A stretch of 64,000 nt of DNA from Lentzea tibetensis. Its GTDB lineage: Bacteria > Actinomycetota > Actinomycetes > Mycobacteriales > Pseudonocardiaceae. This document shows positions 52,972-60,634 of the stretch, piece after piece. Numbering within the stretch: position 1 is the stretch's first letter; each line of letters opens with the position of its first letter. The notes under the pieces were generated by a model. That model was not told the DNA's origin. It saw only the letters and a program-made list of their open reading frames with translations, and did not search any database. The position numbers and the translations under genes are program-made. The stretch spans positions 1 through 64,000 of the forward strand of contig NZ_VOBR01000009.1 of the NCBI RefSeq assembly GCF_007845675.1. The letters run 5' to 3'.

Positions 52972-53997
52972 GTGCCGCGAGATCCCTCTTCCGTGGTTGA
53001 TCGCGGCGCCGGGTGCCTCCTCGGCGGCGCGCTGGGTGATGCGCTCGGCGCCCCGGTGCAGTACCTCGGCTGGGCGGACATCCAGCGCGAACACGGCGCG
53101 CAGGGCGTGCTCTCGCCGCCGAAGCCCGCGCTGGTCACCGACGACACCCAGCTCACGCTGTTCACCGCCGACGGCTACCTGCGCGCGTGGGTGCGCGGGA
53201 AGCAGACCGGCGAGTGGGAGCCCGCCGAGACCGTGTGGCACAGCTACCGGCGCTGGCTGGTCACCCAGCAGCAGGACGCGCCCGAGCAGGGCGTGACCGG
53301 GCTGCTCGCCGACGAACGGCTCTACGAGAGCCGCTCGCCCGGCCTGACCTGCCTGCGCGCGCTCGCGGCCGAGACGCCGTCGACACCGCGGGCGCCGGCC
53401 AACGACTCGTCGGGCTGCAACGGCGTCACCAGGACGGCTCCGGCCGGGTTCGCGCCGAGCGCGGCGATCGCGTACGACCTGGGCTGCCGGTTCGCCGCGC
53501 TGACGCACGGCGGCACGGGCGGCTGGGTGTCCGGCGGTGCGCTGGCGCTGCTGGTGCACCTGCTTGCGGTGCGCGGACGCCCGTTGCGCGAGGCCGTCGA
53601 CCAGGTCATCGGCCGGGTGCTGCGGGACGACACGTACACCGCGACCGTGCTGACGCGCGCCGTCGTGCTGGCGGAGGAGAAGCAGCCGGTGCGGGTCGAC
53701 CGGCTCGGCAGCGGGTGGACCGGGCCGGAGGCGCTGGCCATCGCCGTCTACGTCGTGCTGTCGCACCCGAAGGCGGTGCAGTTCGTCGATGCGATGCGGG
53801 CCGCCGCGAACCACTCCGGCGGCAGCGACGCGACGGCCGCGCTGACCGGGAACATCCTGGGCGCGCTGCACGGAACCGAAGCGCTGCCGAGGGACTGGCT
53901 CAGCGGGCTGGAACTGGTGGACGTGCTCGACGACATGGGCCGCGACCTCGGCCGGTCCGCCGTCAACGCGCCGTTCGACGAGAACCGTTACGCGTAA
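52972..53997 (+). CDS. ADP-ribosylglycohydrolase family protein
   Basis: A 341-residue DraG/ARH-fold protein. The first metal motif TDDT is intact (residues 56-59), as is GCLLGGALGDALGAPVQ. The second motif, normally GD(T/S)D(S/T), reads GGSDA (283-287), so one metal-binding Asp is Gly. Either it keeps one metal only or it has lost hydrolase activity. GTG start, no Shine-Dalgarno sequence. It is divergent from the AfsR-like gene, which may control it. Confidence 0.82.
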   Translation: MPRDPSSVVDRGAGCLLGGALGDALGAPVQYLGWADIQREHGAQGVLSPPKPALVTDDTQLTLFTADGYLRAWVRGKQTGEWEPAETVWHSYRRWLVTQQQDAPEQGVTGLLADERLYESRSPGLTCLRALAAETPSTPRAPANDSSGCNGVTRTAPAGFAPSAAIAYDLGCRFAALTHGGTGGWVSGGALALLVHLLAVRGRPLREAVDQVIGRVLRDDTYTATVLTRAVVLAEEKQPVRVDRLGSGWTGPEALAIAVYVVLSHPKAVQFVDAMRAAANHSGGSDATAALTGNILGALHGTEALPRDWLSGLELVDVLDDMGRDLGRSAVNAPFDENRYA

Positions 53998-54002
53998 AGG
54001 AA

Positions 54003-54052
54003 AACGACCCGCCGGAGCGCGCTCCCGATTGCGCTGCCCCCGACGGGTCGTT
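54003..54052. terminator. Terminator after the ADP-ribosylglycohydrolase gene
   Basis: AACGACCCG (54003-54011) pairs with CGGGTCGTT (54044-54052) across a 32-nt GC-rich loop, 6 bp after the stop. The sequence to 54171 holds nothing else recognisable. Confidence 0.65.
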
Positions 54053-54171
54053 CCACACAGTGCACGGGTTGGTCAACAGCAGTCCGGAGTTCACCCCGAG
54101 CGCGAGCTTCGGCTTGCTCTTGATCAACGATCGTGCCAACGGAAGCCCCGAGCGTCCGTTGGGCGGGCATG

Positions 54172-54921
54172 TTAGCAGAGGTGTACCGGAAGTCCAGCAG
54201 TCTGGATCACACGTCGATCTTCGAGCACCGCGAAGACCTCGCAGTTCTCTTGCGCCGCAGCCCATTCCACGCCTTCGGCGCCCATCGCGAACGCCGCCGT
54301 CGCGGTCGAGTCAGCGGTGGTCAGGTCGGGGGCGCACACCGTCAGGCTGAGCAGTCCGGTCGCCGGCGCGCCGGTCCGGCCGTCGATGATGTGCTGGCCG
54401 CGTTCGTAGAAGGCCGACGTGGCAACGGATCCGTCACGCACCGCGAGCACGACGCAGAGCTTGTCCGCTTCCTCGGGGTGGCGAACACCGACGCGCCAAG
54501 GCTTTCCCGGTTCGGGCTCGCCGGACGCGAAGACGTCGCCGCCCGCGTTGAGGCAGAAGTTCCGCGCACCGCCGGCGAGCAGGACGTCACCGGCGCGTTC
54601 GACGGCCCACCCCTTCACGACGGCGCACGGGTCGAGCCCGCGACCGGGCAGGCGCACCTTGAACGCGCCGCCGGTCGCCTGCTCGTACCAGGCGCACAGG
54701 TCGAGCACCTCGACCAGATCCGGGGTGAGCTCCTGCGAAGTGAGCTCACCCCGATCCAGCCGGGACACCTCGCTGTCGGGTTTGAAGGGCGAGAACCGCG
54801 CATCCGCCTCACGCAGCCACTCGAACGCCTTCTCCGCCAGTTCGGCATCCCCGTCCCTGAGGTCCACCGAGATCGGCAGACCCATGATGTGCTCGACCCT
54901 GCGCATCACTACTGCACCCAT
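54172..54921 (-). CDS. apbE: FAD:protein FMN transferase (ApbE family)
   Basis: A 249-residue ApbE-type flavinyl transferase that attaches FMN from FAD to a Thr of target proteins. Conserved parts are MGLPISVDLRD near the N-terminus, the FSPFKPDSEVSRL block, GLDPCAVVKGWAVERA, LNAGGDV and the metal-site TADSTATAAFAMG. It has no signal peptide. ATG at 54921 lies 2 bp past the FMN-binding protein stop, an expected pairing of enzyme and substrate. Confidence 0.92.
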   Translation of the reverse strand: MGAVVMRRVEHIMGLPISVDLRDGDAELAEKAFEWLREADARFSPFKPDSEVSRLDRGELTSQELTPDLVEVLDLCAWYEQATGGAFKVRLPGRGLDPCAVVKGWAVERAGDVLLAGGARNFCLNAGGDVFASGEPEPGKPWRVGVRHPEEADKLCVVLAVRDGSVATSAFYERGQHIIDGRTGAPATGLLSLTVCAPDLTTADSTATAAFAMGAEGVEWAAAQENCEVFAVLEDRRVIQTAGLPVHLC

Positions 54922-54923
54922 TC

Positions 54924-55388
54924 CTACTGGGCTTGGTCGATGGCCGACTGCAGCGACTGCTGGTAGCCACCGCTGGTCGCGGTGGCGCCCGACACCGTGT
55001 CGATCTGCGCGCTCTGCGCCTTGAGCGCGGACGCCTTGAGCAGCGGCAACGCCTTGCGCGTCGGCGCCGTGTTCGGCGCCGTGACGACCGCGATGTCACT
55101 GATCTTGTTGCCCTGGAAGGTCACCTGGAGCTGAACGTCGCCCTCAGACGTCTTGATCAGCTTGCCCTTGATGACGCGGGCGGCGTTCTGCGCCTGCGTC
55201 TGGGCGGGGGTCTGCGCCTGGGTCTGGGTCTGACCAGGCACGATGGGCGCGGTCGAGGTGGCAGCGGGAGGGGTGCTCGCCGGCGGGGCGGCGACCTCGT
55301 TGATCGCCTCCTCCGCGCCGGGCTGGAACATCCACACGGGGACGAGCCCGGCCGCGGAGAGCAGGAGAACGGGTACAGCTCGCTTCAT
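54924..55388 (-). CDS. FMN-binding domain protein
   Basis: A 154-residue secreted or membrane-anchored protein. It has an N-terminal hydrophobic helix (about 4-20), a Gln/Thr/Pro/Ala-rich linker (32-68, with repeated QTQ/QTPAQ), and an FMN_bind domain whose target motif is DTVSGATATS (130-139). Thr136 is the predicted covalent FMN site. The neighbouring ApbE would flavinylate it, and the reductase upstream would feed it electrons. Confidence 0.9.
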   Translation of the reverse strand: MKRAVPVLLLSAAGLVPVWMFQPGAEEAINEVAAPPASTPPAATSTAPIVPGQTQTQAQTPAQTQAQNAARVIKGKLIKTSEGDVQLQVTFQGNKISDIAVVTAPNTAPTRKALPLLKASALKAQSAQIDTVSGATATSGGYQQSLQSAIDQAQ

Positions 55389-55403
55389 GTCCGGTCAGTC
55401 CTC

Positions 55404-56759
55404 TCAGCTCGCCATGGCGAAGCGCTCGGCGTGCACCTGGTTCTCGGGAACACCGATCTCCGCGAGCGAGGCCAGTACGGCGTCGGTCATCGGGGGCGGG
55501 CCGCAGACGAACACGTCGCGGTCCATCACGTCCGGCACGAGTGCGGCCAGGTTCTGCGCGCCCAGCAGCGGTCCGTTCGCGGTCAGCACCTTCGACGAGC
55601 CGGTGACCAGCTTCAGCACCGCGCCCTTGCGGTGCGCGATCTCCTGGAGCTCGCGCATCAGCACGGCCTCGTTCGGGTCGCTGACGCGGTAGAGCATCAC
55701 GACGTGGCCCTGCATCTCCTCCAGCAGCGCGCGCACCGGCGTGATGCCGACACCACCGGCGACGAGCAGCGCGTTGGGCTTGGTCTGGTGCATCGCGGTG
55801 AAGGCGCCGTACGGGCCCTCGGCGAAGACGCGGGTGCCGACCTTGATGTCGCGGATGCCCGCACTGCCGTCGCCCAGCGCCTTCGCGGTGAGCCGCAGGT
55901 ACTTGCCGTTCGGCGCCGCGGACAGCGAGAACGGGTTGGCCGACGAGATCCGGCCCTTGGCGATGAAGCGCCAGAGGAAGAACTGGCCGGCGCGGGCGGG
56001 CAGCTTGTCCAGGTCCTTGCCCTCGATGTACACGGAGACGACGTTGTCCGACTCCGGCACGACCGCCGCGACCCGGAACTGGTGCTTCCAGTTGCGGTAC
56101 AGCGGCAGGCCCACGCGTCCGATGAGAACCGAGCCGAGCGCGAAGCCCCACAGGCCCCACCAGTACGCGGTGCCGAGCGCGGAGTTGCGGAACGAGCTGC
56201 CGACGACGATCTGGTGCAGGAACGCGAGGAAGATCGCGATGTAGGTGTACAGGTGGATGAAGTGCCAGGTCTCGTAGGCCAGCTTCCGGCGCGCGAAGCG
56301 GGCGGAGACGATGCCCACGGTCATGATGATCGCCCACGCGACCAGCGCGCGGAGGATGCCTTCGAGCTCGGTGGCCTGGCGGACCAGCTCGGCGACCGGG
56401 CCCTCGTCACCGGCGTTGCCGAAGATGATGAAGACGAGGTGGCCGATCAGCATCCAGAAGATCGTGAAGCCGACCCACCGGTGCCACGCGGTCAGCTTGT
56501 CCATGCCGAGCCTGCGGTCGAGCCAGGGCAGCCGCGCTACCAGGAGCAGCTGGAACGCCATCGCCAGCGCGCCGTACAGGCCCATCAGCCTGCCGAGCGC
56601 GATGAGCAGGTTCCCGCTCGGAACCATCAGGAACAGGGCGGTCACGATCAGGACGTTGAGACCGAGGACGGCGTACAGACCCGTCCTGGCCACCGCCTTG
56701 TGCTGAGAACCGCGCGCACCGGCTGGCGCCGGGCGCGCGGGGAGCTGCATGGTGGTCAC
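55404..56759 (-). CDS. Ferric-reductase-like membrane protein with FAD/NAD domain
   Basis: A 451-residue protein. The N-terminal half has about six helices with the heme-ligand histidines of the ferric-reductase domain (WHRW, GHLVF, WHFIHLYTY, LHQIV). The C-terminal half is an FNR-like module: NPFSLSAAP for FAD, VAGGVGITPVRALLEE and VFVCGPPPMTD for NAD(P)H. It should carry electrons across the membrane to the FMN-binding protein. GTG at 56759 is used; an ATG lies 3 codons in. Confidence 0.9.
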   Translation of the reverse strand: MTTMQLPARPAPAGARGSQHKAVARTGLYAVLGLNVLIVTALFLMVPSGNLLIALGRLMGLYGALAMAFQLLLVARLPWLDRRLGMDKLTAWHRWVGFTIFWMLIGHLVFIIFGNAGDEGPVAELVRQATELEGILRALVAWAIIMTVGIVSARFARRKLAYETWHFIHLYTYIAIFLAFLHQIVVGSSFRNSALGTAYWWGLWGFALGSVLIGRVGLPLYRNWKHQFRVAAVVPESDNVVSVYIEGKDLDKLPARAGQFFLWRFIAKGRISSANPFSLSAAPNGKYLRLTAKALGDGSAGIRDIKVGTRVFAEGPYGAFTAMHQTKPNALLVAGGVGITPVRALLEEMQGHVVMLYRVSDPNEAVLMRELQEIAHRKGAVLKLVTGSSKVLTANGPLLGAQNLAALVPDVMDRDVFVCGPPPMTDAVLASLAEIGVPENQVHAERFAMAS

Positions 56760-56888
56760 GGCGGACTCCTAGTTCAGGTGGTCGTCTGGCTCCGAGCTTT
56801 GGCTGCCGACCTGTGGCCATGCTGTTGCCGGCCTGTCGACTTGCTGTCGATCGAGCGGGGTGCCCCCCAGGTGACGCACCATGAGCAC

Positions 56889-57587
56889 GTGGACAAGGGG
56901 AACTCGGTTCGATTGCTCGTCGTCGATGACGAGCCTCACATCGCTGACCTGGTCGCGACGGTCGCGCGCTACGAGGGCTGGCAGGCCGCGACAGCGGGCA
57001 GCGGCGAGGAGGCGCTGCGCGAGGCCAGCGACTTCCAGCCGGACATCGTCGTGCTCGACCTGATGCTCCCCGACCTGGACGGGTTCACCGTCCTGGACCG
57101 GCTGCGGGCCGCGGGCGCGATGGTGCCGGTGGTGTTCCTGACCGCGCGCGACGGCACCGCGGACCGGGTGGCCGGGCTGACCCGTGGCGGCGACGACTAC
57201 CTGGTCAAGCCGTTCTCGGTCGAGGAGCTGATGGCGCGGCTGCGCGCCGTCCTGCGCCGCTCGACGGGCCCGTCGTGGAAGCGCTCCGTGCTCAAGGTCG
57301 CGGACCTGGTGATGGACGAGGACACGCGTGAGGTGCGGCGCGGCGGCAAGCTCGTCACCCTGACGCCCACCGAGTACGAACTGCTCAGGTACCTCATGCG
57401 GCGCTCCCCCGCCGTGCTGACGAAGGCGCAGATCCTGGATCATGTCTGGGAGTACGACTTCGGAGGGCGGTCCAACGTGGTGGAGTTGGTGATCTCACAC
57501 CTGCGCCGCAAGCTCGACGACGGCCGTGAGCCGCTGATCCACACCGTGCGCGGCGTCGGCTACGTGCTCAGGCGGGCCGCGGAGTGA
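56889..57587 (+). CDS. OmpR-family response regulator
   Basis: A 232-residue regulator with receiver domain (Asp57 in VVLDLML, DDE at 13-15, KPF lysine) and a C-terminal winged helix (LTPTEYELLRYLMRRSPAVLTKAQILDHVW). GTG at 56889 is chosen; GTG at 56871 is equally in frame, and neither has a good Shine-Dalgarno sequence. The stop overlaps the sensor kinase gene. It is divergent from the redox module and may control it. Confidence 0.9.
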   Translation: MDKGNSVRLLVVDDEPHIADLVATVARYEGWQAATAGSGEEALREASDFQPDIVVLDLMLPDLDGFTVLDRLRAAGAMVPVVFLTARDGTADRVAGLTRGGDDYLVKPFSVEELMARLRAVLRRSTGPSWKRSVLKVADLVMDEDTREVRRGGKLVTLTPTEYELLRYLMRRSPAVLTKAQILDHVWEYDFGGRSNVVELVISHLRRKLDDGREPLIHTVRGVGYVLRRAAE

Positions 57588-58981
57588 CCTCAGGCCGCCA
57601 ACTGCGGCTGGGTACCCGGCTGGCTCTGGGGCTGGGCGCGCTCGCACTGGCGGTGTTCGCGATCGTCGGCACGGTCATGGTCACCAGCATGCGCACCTAC
57701 CTCGACCACCGGCTGGACGAGCAGATGCGCCTGACCCAGCTGACGGCGTCGGACGACGTTCGCAGCTACGGCCAGGTCACCAAGAGCCCGCAGGGCTGGT
57801 ACTCGGTCGTCTACTCGCTGTCCGGCGACCAGGTGACCAAGCGCGCGGGCGAGATCCCGCACGACATCCAGGAGCTGGACGCCGTCGCGCTGAAGTCCCG
57901 CAACGAGGACTACTACGAGACCGTCTACCTGCGCGGCGACGGCAAGTTCCGCGCCCGCGGCTGCCTCGTCGCCCCCGACCTGGTCCTGGTGTCGGCCGCC
58001 CCGGTCGGCGACGCGGACAGCACCGTCACGCAGCTCATCACGGTCGAGGTGATCGCCTTCCTCGCCGCGCTGATCACGCTGGTCGTCGGCGGCCAGGCCG
58101 TGCTGCGCCGGGGCCTGCGGCCGTTGAGCGACATCGCCGACACCGCGCACCACATCACGTCGCACGACCTCACCGACTCCGCGCGCCTGCCGGTCCGCGA
58201 CGACAGCCGCGGCGGTGGCGTGGAGATCACCGAGCTGCGCACGGCGTTCAACACGATGCTCGAGCACATCGACTCGTCGCTGGCCGCCCGCGCCATGGCC
58301 GAGCAGCGGTTGCGCCGCTTCATCGCCGACGCGTCGCACGAGCTGCGCACGCCGCTGACGTCGTTGCGCGGCTACGCGGACCTGTTCCGGTACGCGGCGG
58401 CCAACGAGCCCGCCGAGCGGGAACGGCACCTGGAGAAGCTGCGGTCCGAGGCCGCGCGGATGAGCGTGCTGCTGGACGACCTGCTGCTGCTGGCCAGGCT
58501 GGACTCCGCCGAGTCCGAGCCGCCGCTGCGGCTGGAGGAGGTCGACATGGCCGTCGTCGTCGAGGCCGCCGCCGACGCGTTCCGCACCGCTCACCCCGGC
58601 AACCCGGTGACCGTCGACGCCGACACGGCGCTGCTGCGCGCCGACCCGACCCGCTTGCGGCAGGTGCTGGACAACCTGCTGACCAACATCGCCGTGCACA
58701 CGCCCGCCGGGACGTCCGTCGTGCTGGCGGTGTCCAACTCGGCGTCCGAGGTGATCGTGCGCGTCACCGACTCCGGGCTGGGCATTCCGCGCGAGGACCA
58801 GACCAAGATCTTCGACCGGTTCTACCGGGTCGACGACTCCCGCACGCGCCAGCGCGGCGGTTCCGGCCTGGGCCTCGCGGTCGTGCAGTCGCTGGTGCAC
58901 GCGCACGGCGGATCGATCGAGCTGACCAGTGTTCCGGGGAACACCACCTTCACGATCCGCCTGCCACGTCGCATCCTCTGA
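57584..58981 (+). CDS. Sensor histidine kinase
   Basis: A 465-residue membrane kinase. Two helices (about 12-35 and 148-175) bracket an extracytoplasmic sensor region of about 110 residues; a HAMP domain follows. His252 in FIADASHELRTPL is the phospho-acceptor, and the ATPase domain has NLLTNIAVH, DSGLGIP and GGSGLGLAVV. N-box reads NLLTN, normal. GTG at 57584 overlaps the response regulator stop by 4 bp. Confidence 0.93.
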   Translation: MTSGRQLRLGTRLALGLGALALAVFAIVGTVMVTSMRTYLDHRLDEQMRLTQLTASDDVRSYGQVTKSPQGWYSVVYSLSGDQVTKRAGEIPHDIQELDAVALKSRNEDYYETVYLRGDGKFRARGCLVAPDLVLVSAAPVGDADSTVTQLITVEVIAFLAALITLVVGGQAVLRRGLRPLSDIADTAHHITSHDLTDSARLPVRDDSRGGGVEITELRTAFNTMLEHIDSSLAARAMAEQRLRRFIADASHELRTPLTSLRGYADLFRYAAANEPAERERHLEKLRSEAARMSVLLDDLLLLARLDSAESEPPLRLEEVDMAVVVEAAADAFRTAHPGNPVTVDADTALLRADPTRLRQVLDNLLTNIAVHTPAGTSVVLAVSNSASEVIVRVTDSGLGIPREDQTKIFDRFYRVDDSRTRQRGGSGLGLAVVQSLVHAHGGSIELTSVPGNTTFTIRLPRRIL

Positions 58982-58985
58982 CGCG

Positions 58986-60014
58986 CTACTCGGCGTTCGA
59001 GGACGTCGCCCAGAGGTCGATGCCCGACTCGACGGCGTACTTGTCGATCTCCGCGATCTCGTCGCCGGTCAGCGGCGGGGCGTCCAGCGCGGCGATGTTC
59101 TGCTCCAGCTGCCCCACCGAGGACGCGCCGATCAACGCGGACGTGACGCGCGGGTCCCTGATCGTCCACGTGAGAGCGAGCTGCGCCAGCGACTGCCCGC
59201 GCGACTTCGCGATCTCGTTCAGCGACCGGATCCGCGCGAGGTTCTCGTCGGACAGCAGGTCCGGCGAGAGCGACTTGTTCTGCGCCGCGCGGGAGTCGGC
59301 CGGAATGCCGTTGAGGTACCTGTCGGTCAGCATCCCCTGCGCCAGCGGGGAGAACGCGATGCAGCCCGCGCCGACCTCTTCGAGCGCGTCCAGCAGATCG
59401 GGCTCGATCCACCGGTTCAGCATCGAGTAGGACGGCTGGTGGATCAGCAGCGGCACACCGGCCGACCGCAGGAGTTCGGCCGCCTCGCGGGTCTTGGCCG
59501 CCGAGTACGACGAGATGCCGACGTACAGCGCCTTCCCCTGGTGCACCGCGGACACGAGCGCGCCGACCGTCTCCTCGAGCGGCGTCTCGGGGTCGAAGCG
59601 GTGCGAGTAGAAGATGTCGACGTAGTCCAGGCCCATCCGGTTCAGCGACTGGTCGAGCGACGCCAGCAGGTACTTGCGCGACCCCCACTCGCCGTACGGG
59701 CCGGGCCACATGTCGTACCCCGCCTTGGTGGAGATCACCAGCTCGTCGCGGTACTTGCCCAGGTCGTCGCGCAGGATCTGCCCGAACGTCACCTCGGCCG
59801 AGCCGTACGGCGGGCCGTAGTTGTTGGCGAGGTCGAAGTGCGTGACGCCGAGGTCGAACGCCCGGCGCGCGATGCCGCGACCCAGCTCGTACGGCCGGTC
59901 GCCGCCGAAGTTGTGCCACAGGCCGAGCGAGATCGCCGGCAGCTTGAGGCCGCTCCGGCCGGTGCGCCGGTACGTCATCTGGTCGTAGCGACCGCTATCC
60001 GCGAGGTAGGACAT
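58986..60014 (-). CDS. YghZ-like aldo/keto reductase
   Basis: A 342-residue aldo/keto reductase of the L-glyceraldehyde-3-phosphate reductase (YghZ) type, also related to potassium-channel beta subunits. MTYRRTGRSGLKLPAISLGLWHNFGG, FDLANNYGPPYGSAE (Asp/Tyr), ISTKAGY (Lys) and FYSHRFDPETPLEE (His) are diagnostic. In E. coli it detoxifies methylglyoxal and L-GAP. ATG at 60014 matches the usual MSYLADSGRYD start; no good Shine-Dalgarno sequence. Confidence 0.92.
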   Translation of the reverse strand: MSYLADSGRYDQMTYRRTGRSGLKLPAISLGLWHNFGGDRPYELGRGIARRAFDLGVTHFDLANNYGPPYGSAEVTFGQILRDDLGKYRDELVISTKAGYDMWPGPYGEWGSRKYLLASLDQSLNRMGLDYVDIFYSHRFDPETPLEETVGALVSAVHQGKALYVGISSYSAAKTREAAELLRSAGVPLLIHQPSYSMLNRWIEPDLLDALEEVGAGCIAFSPLAQGMLTDRYLNGIPADSRAAQNKSLSPDLLSDENLARIRSLNEIAKSRGQSLAQLALTWTIRDPRVTSALIGASSVGQLEQNIAALDAPPLTGDEIAEIDKYAVESGIDLWATSSNAE

Positions 60015-60027
60015 GGTGACCACGATG

Positions 60028-60043
60028 TCATGTCCTAATGAGA
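60028..60043. promoter_or_regulatory. Repeated motif upstream of the aldo/keto reductase, copy 1
   Basis: TCATGTCCTAATGAGA, 14 bp before the reductase ATG. A near copy is at 60237-60252. Both have GGTCAC or GGTGAC close by, so this may be an operator for a dimeric regulator. Confidence 0.45.
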
Positions 60044-60236
60044 TGGTCGCCGGACAACACTCGGAGTCGTGGCGCCGACGCGGGCACGACATCCCCTGGC
60101 GCGCACCACCCAAATGCGAGTTCGCCTCGGCACGAAGGTCCGCCTGTGCACGGCGGGCGGCCGAGTGATCCAGATCTCGGGACCGCCGTTCGCCCCGCCG
60201 TCGGTCGCGGGCTCGCACGCAAGACGTGACCAGCGG

Positions 60237-60252
60237 TCACGTCCTAATGAGA
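60237..60252. promoter_or_regulatory. Repeated motif, copy 2, with palindrome
   Basis: TCACGTCCTAATGAGA directly follows the palindrome GTGACCAGCGGTCAC (60226-60240). It lies about 220 bp upstream of the aldo/keto reductase and just beyond the tRNA terminator. The span 60044-60225 shows no gene or other motif. Confidence 0.45.
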
Positions 60253-60284
60253 CAAGGGCCCGCCCACCTGGGCGAACCCTTGTC
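60251..60284. terminator. tRNA-Thr terminator
   Basis: GACAAGGG (60251-60258) pairs with CCCTTGTC (60277-60284), with a second CGCCC/GGGCG stem inside. It begins 8 bp downstream of the minus-strand tRNA gene. Confidence 0.8.
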
Positions 60285-60291
60285 CTGAGAG

Positions 60292-60364
60292 AGCCGGCAA
60301 GGGGAATCGAACCCCTAACCTTTCGCTTACAAGGCGAGTGCTCTGCCAATTGAGCTATGCCGGC
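60292..60364 (-). tRNA. tRNA-Thr (UGU)
   Basis: The minus strand folds as a 73-nt tRNA: acceptor GCCGGCA/TGCCGGC, D-arm with TAGCTCAATTGGCAGAGCA, anticodon loop CTTGTAA giving anticodon UGU (codon ACA), and a T-arm with GGTTCGATTCC. The CCA end is not encoded. A terminator follows. Confidence 0.95.
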
Positions 60365-60634
60365 CTGGCCCGTTGGCCGGAGACATCGTAAGCGCCCGAT
60401 GCGGGTGCTACCTGCGACGAATGGTCTGCTCTCAGTGTGATCGGATTGCTCCGGAAGGAGTCGCACCAACCGACTGAGTGGATCAATCTGTGTCACAGGG
60501 GCCTCTGACCAGGTCAGGAGCGTAACCAACAGACAGTGATCATGTCGCCCTTTTCGGGTACCCCGTTCGGAGGTGGCAGACGCCACAGCAACAGTCGGGC
60601 GGAGTAACACGATCACCCTAGGGAGGTGTCCTGA
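60365..60634 (+). other. Noncoding leader before the ThrE-type exporter
   Basis: A 270-bp gap with no coding frame I trust. It may hold promoters for the divergent tRNA and for the exporter; no known riboswitch family is recognised. GGGAGGTG at its 3' end (60620-60627) is a strong ribosome-binding site. Confidence 0.5.

Noticed and set aside
54933-56880. Long plus-strand frame ahead of the response regulator
   Set aside because: It is antisense to the FMN-binding and reductase genes; only the part from about 56889 is a real protein.
60365-60634. Riboswitch before the ThrE-type exporter
   Set aside because: I could not match the leader to any aptamer family I know; only a ribosome-binding site is clear.
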